A DNA stretch of 16,271 nucleotides from Funneliformis mosseae (Eukaryota > Glomeromycota > Glomeromycetes > Glomerales > Glomeraceae), in contig CAJVPP010002113.1 in the NCBI GenBank assembly GCA_910592005.1, positions 1 to 16,271 on the forward strand, given 5' to 3'. Position numbers and translations under genes: made by a program. The notes below the pieces were generated by a model, which was given only the letters and a program-made list of their open reading frames with translations, had not been told where the DNA came from and searched no databases. Positions 7,731-16,271 of this stretch are shown in pieces; position 1 is the first letter of the stretch, and each line of letters opens with the position of its first letter.

Positions 7731-10700
7731 TCACTTTTGAGTATTTAAACGAAAAATAAAACAGAAAAAGGCTTGGCCACTACTATACCAAAAATTCATC
7801 CAGTAGGATCCAAGTTGCACCATGGTGTTTATTGGATCAGCATTATGGTTGTTGGTAGGAATACCAAGGGAAAGATCAAAACCTGAAGATATGAAATTAT
7901 TCTTTTTATCTTTAAGATTAATGCTGGCAGCTTTTTCGATGGTGGATTGACAGTTACACCTTTCAATTCAAAAACGTTGTGATTCATCATAAATGAAGTG
8001 CATGAGAGATGAACACGCAGCTAATGCTGTGAGCGTGTGTAGAAGGTTGTTGTGAATGAGTTTAAAGAAGGTGGTGAGAATAATGCCTTTAATGAGAACT
8101 ATAAAGGAAAAGAATGTTGAAAGGTTCCATCAATTAAGATTATTGATATCGTTCACGTGTGCATTAGTAATGACTCTAAAATAGTCTTTAACTCGTTGAA
8201 TAAGCAGTTTTATTTGATAGTTAACCATTGAGCAGGTCCATATGTAGAAGAAGTCCTCGTCCGTAACCTCATATTAGGGACATAAAGCTGAGGGCAGGAA
8301 GAGAGACGAATGTCTAATTTTCAGAATTTCAACAGTGAGAAGTATTTTTAGTAACCGTTGGAACTTTTTTATTCTTGTAGTGGAGGCTGTATATGATGTG
8401 TGATTGATAGCAACATTGTCATTAAGGCAGAAGGAGGTAATGAACCAATTAATTTTGAAGAATAGGTGATATTTGTTGAGTACGTGCAGGGATAAAATTT
8501 GCTGAAGATGCTTATGCCAGAAAATGTCCTTTACAAATTGTCTAACCAGGATAAGAATAGGTTGGTTGTTGTAATTAAAGAAGCTTTGTAAAGCGAATGT
8601 CGTATTAAGTTTCAAGACAGAGAAGGTAAGAGCATCTTTTGTCATAGCGTTTACCTTGTTATTCAAAAGATTGTTTGAATGCGCTTTGACTTTTATTAAA
8701 TGAACGTCCAGGTTGTGCACAGAGATTACTTTAAAAAGACAAGACCAATGCATAAAATTATTGATTTTCAGAAAAGATCTGAAAGTAAGAGACTGCTTCT
8801 TGAGAAAACTAAATTTGTTGAACTGTGATATGATAGTGGCTGAGTCAGTGTAGACTCTGACTTTGCAATTCGGAAGAGCAGTCAGAAATACTGTAAAAAG
8901 GGCCACAAATTCAGGTATTGATGATGATGGAAAGCTAGAGACCAAAGCGGTGTTAAAGGAAACTATAGGCAAATTTTGGTGAGATTGCAACCAAGCAATT
9001 CCCATTTTGATTGAAGGAAGACCGACGTCTGTAAAAGATCCATCAGTGTAAAATTCTAACTCAATAGCAGAAATAAAATTAGTGGAAAGTGTTAGTAGTT
9101 CTTCTTTGTAAGGAGAAGGAATAAATCTATCTATACAAGAGCTATATATAGGGGGAGAAACAGAGGTCAGTACAATTAAAATATGGGGCTGAGAGGACGC
9201 AACTACACAAGTCAAAGCTAGTTCATTTAGAGCACTAACGAATAGCACTGTTGAATTGAAACTGTTATAATAAATATTGTGAAATGCCACATAGTGTATA
9301 TGTGAGATACTAATGCGGCAATATAATTTGTTAGTTAGAGATGCATTATGATTATGCAGAGAACAGCGAAGACATGGGATTAATTTAGTGCTGTAATCAG
9401 CTGTTTTTTCAAAGTTATAATATCTGAGGTATAAAATATTTTGGTCAGCATGGGTGATGCGTCCAATTACAAAATTGTTGAGATTGAATATCCAACCCAC
9501 AGCATACAATCTATAACCTAAGGTGAGATGTTGTTGCTTCAGTATGTAACCATACATTAGGTTGTGTAGGAATGGTCTAGTGATGAATCTATCTGATGAT
9601 GGTTGCAAGTATTGTTCCATAGTAGTAAACCATTTGGGAGTTCTGACAAACCTTGTTTGTTGGTGTATGATGTGAATGAGGTCTTTGTAAGAGAACATGT
9701 AATTACTAGCACAATTGACTAGCTATTTCACATAAAGAACTGAGCATTTTCTGAGATCCTGAATGTGATTTTTATATATAGGCATAATGATGTCTGAAAT
9801 CGGGGTAGTACCTTTGGATATCAGATTATTTGAACTTAATAGGACACTAAAATTAATATTCAGTTTGTTAAGGGTACTAAGCAGAGCCAGGAGCCAGTCA
9901 TCTTTAGACCTTTGGATATTATACGGCTAACGCATTAGAGGACTGATGTATAACCATTCCTGGGTTTGCAATTGTCTAACATGAATTTTGAATGTGAGGC
10001 CTAACAAATTAGGTTCATTGGCCATCTGCAGAAGAGCGCTGCTAAGATTTTGGATAAGTCTTTGGTGGAAAGAGGTAATGTTGTAAAAATAGTGTAACAG
10101 AAAAAGCGAGGACGACGTTTTTCGTGAAAGGTGCAATTTGGAGTGGAGGAAAGCTACGTATGAGACCATGATTCTAACACAATATTTTTTTGGAGGGAGT
10201 ATAAGTTGTGACTTGTATTCTATATGTGAGAGAATAACCATGTTGAATATGTATGTAAGCTGAGCGTCCATTAATCTTTTTGTTCGCATTATAGTGATTG
10301 CAGATTTGATTTCTTCATAAATTTGGTTGGTGACAAATGTTCTGTTATCTGCAAGCGAGATCCAGACTCCGAGATACCTGACACTTTCCCTGGGTTTACA
10401 TGGGATGATGTGATGGGTGCCGTTAGAATTGGTAATAGTGAAGGGCTCTAACTGAGTCTTATTCACTAGGAGTTCTGACTTAGGCCAATTAACCTGAATG
10501 TTGTTAAATGAATAGAAACTGTTAGCAATTCTAACGATTAATGATAGATCGTTGGCAGACTTGGCAATCCACAGAGTATTGTCTATAAATGCTAAAGCCA
10601 GAATTGTTATTGAAAGGCATTTCTTAGCAGGTGAACAGGTATTAGGTTGCCAACTGCAACTCATTTTGTATCTATAGGTCGACTCTTAGACTTTACAAAG

Positions 10701-13005
10701 TAATGGGTCGTAGTAAATACACTACAAAAGGGTGAAATAACTTCTCCTTGATCGATGCCAGATACAATAACATAGGGATCAGTATTGCCATGAGCAGTGA
10801 AGATTCTGTTGAATCTGAGAATAAATAGTTTCATAATGGTGTTAATGAAGCTGAAGGGAATTCAAAGCCTTTCCATTGTTTTGACTAATGTAAAAATGTT
10901 AACGCGATCGTATGCTTTAGACATATCTTGTAGGAGGATCCAGAGTTCAGATTTATTTATGAGGGCATCATATTTTATGTTATCTACGATGTGTATGGGA
11001 TCGAAAATAAATTTAAAAGGCAGTTCAGCAAAGTTTGATCCTTTCAAAATGTTGTGTTATATAAAAACTGATGCAAGTCTGATATTAAGTAGTTTTACAA
11101 AGGCTTTTCTCAAGCATTCCAGGAGTGTAATCAGACGGGTATTATTAAGGTTAAATTCTCAAGGTTTAGGTTTGGGAATCGGATAAACATAGACAAAATT
11201 CCATCTCATAGGAACTGAAGAAATTTGAAGGCAGCCACAAACAATTAACCAAAGGTATTTCCTACAGTGTAGGCCCAAATGCTTAAGCATTTCATTGAAT
11301 ATAGAAAAGGGGCCTGTAGCTTTGTCATTGGGCAAACAGTCTATAATCCTATACCATTCGTCAGCTGATGGAAATGAGGTAAGCTGGTCATATATCGACA
11401 GATCAATATCATTAATAGGTTGGTATGTGAATGACCATTCGTCCAGAATTCTTTTGTCATAGTGTGTCATTCTAGCGATATATTGAAAATGTCTGTTAAC
11501 TTCATTTTCACTTTGATGTCGTTAGTTAGTAATGGTTTATCATGTTTTGAATTGTCCAGGCATTTATCAAGAATAATAATTTTCCTTTTCCTATTCAATA
11601 TGAAGTCGATCATACGTGAGGGATCAGCATTGTAATCGTTGATACGAGCTTGGAGCGCTTCTTGTATATTTTTAGTTTTGAATTCCTGTTCTTTAAGTTT
11701 TGCTTCAATATAAAGACCTGCTAATAGTAACTTTATATCAGGGATAACAGCATTGATATGAGCTATAGAATTGTTAATGTTAACAGCTATCACGTGTAGA
11801 TTATTGGACTGGGCAATAGCGATAAAGTTATTATATTTAGACGACCATTCTGGACATTTAGTTGTGTTGTCAAGACATGTTTGAGTTAGTTTATTGAAAC
11901 TGTGTAAGGTCTTAATGTTCTTGTAAATGGTTGAAAGACCTATAGGCCATTTTTTATAATGGGTTGTTCTAGCTTTGCTAACAGGTATACAGGTTTTGGC
12001 CACTGCAATGATCAATTCTTGAAATACGTTCTACGAGCTGTTGAGTGAGAACTGTATTCAGCGCTTTGTAATGGAAAGGTCTTTAAGAGAGCTGTGTTTG
12101 GTAATATTGTCAGTTTTGGCAGCAAATTTGGCCTATTTTTGGTCATCCATATGGGAATAAACGAAAAAACTTTTCCTAGGGCATCATCTGTCATTTGAAG
12201 GAGTAGTCAAAAAGTCAGATATTGAAGTCATTACAATTGAATGATCAGAAATAGAGGGTATCATAGATACTGTTTAGCACGTGAAGACGTTTAAGGTCAA
12301 TTCTGAGGACATCCAAATATAATCAATTCGTAATGAAGTATCAAGACGAAAGAAGGATGGAAAGGATAAACAGTTAGTACTATAAACGATGTTAAAAATA
12401 TCAAATAAATTGTGTCTCAACAGTAAATTCATAAAACTAATTGTATGTTGCGGGTTCTGTAAACGGTCAAGGTCTGCGTTAAAATCACCAAGCAGGATGA
12501 TATGGTAATTATCTCAGATTGCTTCTGCAAGGAGTGTGTTAATATACGTTTGCATAGATCTGCATAATTCTTTTGAGCTAAGGTTATGAGGCGGGAAGTA
12601 CACATTAATAACCAGTAGTTTTCGTTTGTCAGCAAATTGTAATTTAGTGTAAACAAGACAATCAAATTTTGAGTCGTATTTAAATACGTGTTTGGCGAAT
12701 TTTTTACTGAAGGAGAGGCTGACACCAAACCCGCTAGTTTGGCTCTCCTGGTACTTGCTAGTGAAGGAAGTGAAATTTGGAAATGATTGATTGAGAAGGG
12801 AAGATGTAATAGATTTGAAGTTTGTTTCTTGGAGACCGATGATATCAAGGTCATATGACTCATATAGAGATATTAAATAATTTTGTTTGGTTGAGTCGTT
12901 GAAGGATCTAACGTTGTGTGATGCAATGTTGATAGTTGGAAGAGAATCATTTTGGGAGGTGATAACATTCGTATCAATGTTTGTATTGGTAGAGACAGTG
13001 TTCAT
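7731..13005 (-). pseudogene. LINE B ORF2 pseudogene (APE endonuclease, RT, RNase H, Cys/His C-terminus)
   Basis: Start ATG at 13005, 14 nt after the ORF1 stop. The endonuclease is in this frame: ASHNVRSF, IIGLQETN, then TGA at 12514-12516 (probably an old Trp), LGDFNADLD, LRIDYIW, SISDHS. The frame stays open at 12015-11467, shifts near 11500, and carries RT: DKATGPFSIFNEMLKHLG, PIPKPKP-stop, LLQDMSKAYDRV (motif A, Asp codon 10925-10927), SGIDQGEVISP (motif B). A second shift near 10730 leads to AFIDNTLWIA (motif C, second Asp now Asn, codon 10578-10580) and YLGVWISL. RNase H is in the 474-codon frame 9698-8274: D219, E263, D285, H340 present, but the expected last Asp is N350. TAA at 8274 breaks a Cys/His motif (LCP-stop-YEVTDEDFFYIWTC). 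The last in-frame end is RLNTQK-stop at 7731. Confidence 0.9.
8630..9050 (-). other. RNase H domain of LINE B ORF2
   Basis: YTDGS (Asp219 of the local frame), IPEFVALF (Glu263), VYTDSATII (Asp285) and KVKAHSNNLLNNKVNAMTK (His340; Asn350 where LINE RNases H usually have Asp in an AD-LAK type motif). This is the best preserved coding stretch of the window. In the family it removes RNA from the RNA-DNA hybrid. N350 is AAC at 8649-8651, one G-to-A step from GAC. Confidence 0.85.
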
Positions 13006-13019
13006 TATGTAGGATAAAA

Positions 13020-14992
13020 TTATTGCGGGAAGCTACTGAGGCAGCTTTTAATGTTTCTGTCTAAGGTGTCGGTAATAGAAATGAAAGATTTAACATCATG
13101 TTCACTCATTAGACCTTTAGTTAAGAGAATTTGTTAGAAGTCTGCACAAGTGGAGGAAAGACTATTGATAGCGGTAGTGAATGAGGATATGCGTCTTTGT
13201 TGGCAGTGACAGATTGTAATAAGTTGTTCATTTGTCTTTTTTTGTAAAGGTATTATGCAGTTAGAGGCATCAATATGTGGATATTTTTTGTCAGCGGGTG
13301 ATAATTCTAAAAGAAGCGCATTATTGTGTTCATCTGCATCCTGAGGGGTAACAACTTTGATATCGAGTGCTTTCTCAATGACACTAAGCCTGTCTTGTAA
13401 GAATGCTAAACTGGAAGTTAGAATTGTGAATTGTTTTGTGATAGCCTCGAGTTGTGTAGTAACGAATTTTTAGAAGTTCTGATCATGCATGAAGCCTCCT
13501 TTAACGGTACCGTTAGAAAGATCTTTAATCAGCTTGAGTGGCTGGGTTGGATTATTAGTTTTAAAATTCATTTCGTCAGGAATATTGTCAGCCTAGGTCA
13601 AGGGTTTAGGAGTTGATTTATATTTATTACCAGAAGAAGTCTGTTGAGAAAGGTTAGCCAATGAGCCTTTAAGCTGGTCATCTTTCATCTAGTTCTTTAA
13701 CGCATCTACGAAGGTGACGTTGTCTCTTACTGCGCCTCTTTAGTGTTATTTTTTTGGGGCAACGTAATTATAGAATTGAGCTGGTTGAAACTTTTGATAA
13801 AGTTATTGCATATTGCGGTCTTTAGGATTGTGTCTACGTTTTAGACAGTTTGTTACATTATGATAGGCAGACGAGTAGATAGCACAAAGTTTCTTTTTGG
13901 AGTCCGTCCATTCGACTTTTTTACCATTTAGTGTCAAATCCGTGAGTTCACTAGCCATTTTACAGAGTTCCGCAAAGGCAAAGTAAAAGTAGGCGTGTTG
14001 GAGATAGTTATAATTTGACCTTACTCTGGAAACGATCCAGGCAGTTGCTTCTGTCATTCAACTAATATCCAAGAGGTCACGTGACGTGGTATTCCTTAAA
14101 AGATTAGTAAGCTTAATTGAATATTTAGATTTATTCTAGATGTCTGCACAAGGTAAATTGCTTCTGTGGAATTTGATCATATCATTAAAAAGAAATATTC
14201 TATCTCCTTTATCAAGTTCAGTGAAGTTAGCGTCCTTGTCAAAGGTAATATTAACTCGTTGCTATAAATTATGGGTTTTCATCATAATGCGAGTGATATT
14301 ACTGTATTTGGAAAATAATTTTTAATACGCAGTTCAGTGGTGTCAAGTGGAATTTCAGTCACAGTGATGGAAAGTTCCAGAGTAAAGGGTACTTATTTTT
14401 GTAGGACAAGTGGTAAGAACATGTTATTATCCATTTGTGAAATCTGCACCTTGCAGAAGTTATCTCGTTCGTCTTTATCCAGAAAGGCAAGTTTGAGGAT
14501 AGTTTGTTTATGATCTACTGGAGATTTGCCACGTGTGATACCCGAAAAGGAAAGTAACTCCATACAGTGCTGATCAATGATGTCAGCAATTTTTTGTTAG
14601 GGAGTTCCGCCTTTGTATTTTTCGAATAAACAATATGCGAAAAATTTTTCAAGAGAGCGACTGTTGGTAAAAGTGAGAATGTCTCCCTCAGTAGCGATAA
14701 GGTTTTCAGTAAGATCAGAGCTTTTGTCAACATTCATAGTACTGGAGGAAGCTACATTGTTAATAAGGGGAACTTCCTTTTCCTTGCCTTTATTGTTAAC
14801 TGGAGAAGTTTCGTTCTGAGTGTTATCGACTTCCATGTTGTTTTCAGGAATAAGGTTGTTTGTCTAGACAGATAAAGAGACTGTTGGTTCAACTGTCTGC
14901 ATAGTATTTTGTCTTTTTTGAGGTTGTTGGACATTTTTGGGTGACGCAGAGTGACCGCGGTTGATATTTTGTTTTCTGCTGTTTTTTGACAT
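13020..14992 (-). pseudogene. LINE B ORF1 pseudogene (RRM-like, CCHC knuckle, coiled coil)
   Basis: RNA-binding ORF1 protein by family. ATG at 14992 begins a basic, Asn/Gln-rich start, MSKNSRKQNINRGHSASPKN, reaching a TAG after VSLSV; the frame goes on with PENNMEVDNTQNE and NNKGKEKEV to another stop at KYKGGTP. Then LAFLDKDERDNFCKVQISQ and VTEIPLDTTELRIKNYFP (RRM-like strand-helix start, about 14490-14290), and ATAWIVSRVRSNYNYLQHAYFYF with LTLNGKKVEWTD in the 84-codon frame 14057-13803. There, C58-x2-Y61-x4-H66-x4-C71 (13886-13845) is a CCHC knuckle whose second Cys is Tyr. The C-terminal part (about 13460-13020) has a likely coiled coil (LEAITKQFTILTSSLAFLQDRLSVIEK) and ends SSFPQ-stop at 13020-13022, in a different frame from the start, so frameshifts lie between. 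LINE A's ORF1 matches throughout. Confidence 0.85.
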
Positions 14993-15011
14993 GGTGGAGA
15001 AGCAGAAAGAG
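14993..15011 (-). other. LINE B 5' UTR, very short
   Basis: CTCTTTCTGCTTCTCCACC directly before the ORF1 ATG. LINE A has the matching ACTCTTTCCGCAAC (5722-5710). Both begin immediately after an A-run, which fixes the element 5' end. Confidence 0.7.
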
Positions 15012-15049
15012 TTTTTTTTTTTTTTTTTATATTAAATATTTTTTTTTTT
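15012..15049. repeat. Right target-site duplication of LINE B plus extra T-run
   Basis: A T17 run (15012-15028) abuts the LINE B 5' end, then ATATTAAATATT (15029-15040) and T9 leading into the tail of SINE copy 3. The non-homopolymer part repeats 7543-7554. The extra T17 (A17 on the LINE strand) may be untemplated or expanded sequence at the 5' junction. Confidence 0.7.
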
Positions 15050-15940
15050 ATTCAGTATTCGATAATACTAGAGAGGTCATATGGCGTAGGAAACAACATG
15101 CATGAATTATGTGAACCTTATAATGCCGACTCATTCTGAGAAGATCTTGACTGACTCAATTATTAGCCCTAATTTTATTAATATACTAATCTAAGAATTG
15201 CCACCCAGGTGATCCCACAGAAGCAGAACTCCCAGAATCACTGGACCTTAGAACTACTATTAAATTTGGATAGAGAGATCACTTTCAGCCATAGGTACTT
15301 TTAGTCAATTATTTTTCCTGTCTTTACTAATACTAATTAGAATTGCTATTATCTCTACCCAATATCAGGATTTTTATATATGATTAGAAAAGCTTAGATG
15401 TTATCATCTTTATAGAACCTCAGAAAGGTAGGTAGCTGTCATACCTATATCATTAAACTAATTCAAAAATTGAACCCAGCCTCTACTCCAAGTGATAGCT
15501 CAATTGGATAGTTACTACAGCAGTGTAATACAATCTATTATCAACCATAATCACTTTGAGGGTATTTCAAGATGTTATCCAATCTACTAATTACTGGTTA
15601 ATCACTTTTTTACTTGTATAAGGGCCCTAAGATTGAAAACATGAGACAGTACCCATTATAGGTCTATCAACAAAGGCTAAATTTCTGTTGATTCCTAACT
15701 TCATTTGCATCTACTTGTTCTGCAATTTTAGTATTTAACATGATTAATGCTGATCAACAGGTTGATTGACTAGTTTCTAATGCATATTAGTATATATGCT
15801 CACATATTCAATTACATATGAAATTCTTATGAAGATCATCTAGTTTTATACTTCAGCTGAGACTTAAACCTGTGGCTATTGCAATGTAACCCACAATAGG
15901 AGCTCAGTTATTGCCAACTAAACTAAGGACACTGATCCTT
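15050..15940 (-). mobile_element. Long SINE-like repeat, copy 3, CpG-stripped
   Basis: Third copy, same orientation, minus-strand head AAGGATCAGTGTCCTTAG at 15940 and A-rich tail at 15050-15041. It aligns with copy 2 along its length but differs by many C-to-T and G-to-A changes, for example GATCGGGAAGG in copy 2 is GATTAGAAAAG here. Only three CpG remain (15053, 15083, 15127 regions) and none from about 15130 to 15940. The A box still fits the consensus; the B box is weakened to GGTTTAAGTCT. Confidence 0.8.
15860..15925 (-). promoter_or_regulatory. tRNA-like Pol III internal promoter, copy 3 head (decayed)
   Basis: Minus strand: A box TAGTTTAGTTGG (15914-15925) fits the consensus; B box GGTTTAAGTCT (15860-15870) is 9 of 11, with the key C changed to T. 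The CTATTG...CAATAG stem is kept. Confidence 0.55.
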
Positions 15941-16271
15941 TTTTTTATTGTTTAAAAAATAAAAAAATAAAAAAACAAAAAATAAGCTATTTTTAAATGA
16001 TCAAGTGTAACATAAACAGATAATATAATTAGAACATTATAAGAATATGTAAATAATCAAAAAGTATAAAACAAAAATTGTAACAGACGGGAGAATAAAA
16101 TACTTTTTTGCATACATTTTATGAAATTCAAAGTGAACTTTACTCTTAATATAAAATTTTAAATTTATCATTAATTATTATAATTAAAAATCACATTTGA
16201 AAAAGAATAAAATTCTACATGAAAAACTGTAATTATAATATTTAATTATTATATAAATTACTGTTTTATGT
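15941..16271. other. AT-rich sequence, nothing assignable
   Basis: Begins with T8 and an A/T homopolymer-rich stretch (AAAAAATAAAAAAATAAAAAA) right beside the head of SINE copy 3, then unstructured AT-rich sequence. I see no ORF, no match to either LINE 3' UTR, no repeat of the other elements and only one CpG. It could be host intergenic DNA or the edge of another decayed element. Confidence 0.6.

Larger units (their letters stand above)
7553..15011 (-). mobile_element. LINE B: full-length but inactivated non-LTR retrotransposon
   Basis: Minus-strand element of about 7.4 kb with all parts in order: 19-nt 5' UTR (15011-14993, CTCTTTCTGC...), ORF1 (14992-13020), 14-nt gap, ORF2 (13005-7731), 3' UTR (7730-7567) with AATAAA, and poly(A). 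ORF2 order endonuclease, RT, RNase H, Cys/His motif and the CCHC-type ORF1 place it in the RNase H-bearing I/Tad-like group; the exact clade needs a tree. It is flanked by a readable target-site duplication. At least two frameshifts in ORF2, plus many stops, rule out activity. Confidence 0.9.

Noticed and set aside
10797..11186. Plus-strand 129-codon ORF
   Set aside because: Antisense shadow of the LINE B RT, including motif A; no recognisable domain of its own.
12012..12194. Minus-strand 60-codon ORF
   Set aside because: A shifted frame of the same ORF2 region; the 13005 frame carries the matching residues on both sides.
12429..12863. Minus-strand 144-codon ORF overlapping the endonuclease
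   Set aside because: It is out of frame with the endonuclease motifs ASHNVRSF, QETN and GDFNAD, which all lie in the 13005 frame.
15941..16271. 3' end of another LINE next to SINE copy 3
   Set aside because: I tried to match it to the LINE B 3' UTR by eye and found only shared AT-richness.

Overview
This window looks like a transposon graveyard from an AT-rich eukaryotic genome. I see no intact host gene, no rRNA and no convincing functional tRNA. Almost everything is explained by two decayed non-LTR retrotransposons (LINEs) on the minus strand, three copies of a ~0.9 kb repeat with a tRNA-like, Pol III-type head (long SINE-like, also minus strand), and one nested foldback element. The ORF1 style (Asn/Gln/Lys-rich start, RRM-like fold, CCHC knuckle), the ORF2 layout (APE endonuclease, RT, RNase H, C-terminal Cys/His motif) and the base composition fit an early-diverging fungus, most likely an arbuscular mycorrhizal (Glomeromycotina) genome. 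That placement is recognition from memory, not a search result.

Layout, left to right: 1-5722 is LINE A (minus), cut by the window edge inside its reverse-transcriptase thumb/connection region and interrupted at 385-1053 by a foldback/MITE-like element holding a 50-bp tandem array. 5741-6623 is SINE-like copy 1 and 6651-7542 is copy 2, in tandem and both reading leftward. 7553-15011 is LINE B (minus), apparently full length: 19-nt 5' UTR, ORF1, ORF2, 3' UTR with AATAAA, and a poly(A) tail seen as T14. 15050-15940 is SINE-like copy 3. 15941-16271 is AT-rich sequence I cannot assign.

The pieces explain each other. LINE A and LINE B align with each other along their whole shared length, which fixes reading frames in heavily broken regions. 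LINE B sits in the A/T-rich linker between SINE copies 2 and 3, flanked on both sides by the same ATATTAAATATT+T-run sequence that forms the undisturbed linker between copies 1 and 2. This is a readable target-site duplication. Both LINEs start directly against the A-rich tail of a SINE-like copy.

Nothing here should be mobile by itself. Both LINEs have lost one Asp of the RT catalytic pair, both have lost a Cys of the ORF1 zinc knuckle, and most breaks whose ancestral codon can be guessed are explained by C-to-T or G-to-A transitions. SINE copy 3 has no CpG at all over about 810 bp, while copies 1 and 2 keep 16 and 17. This points to methylation-type or RIP-like decay.
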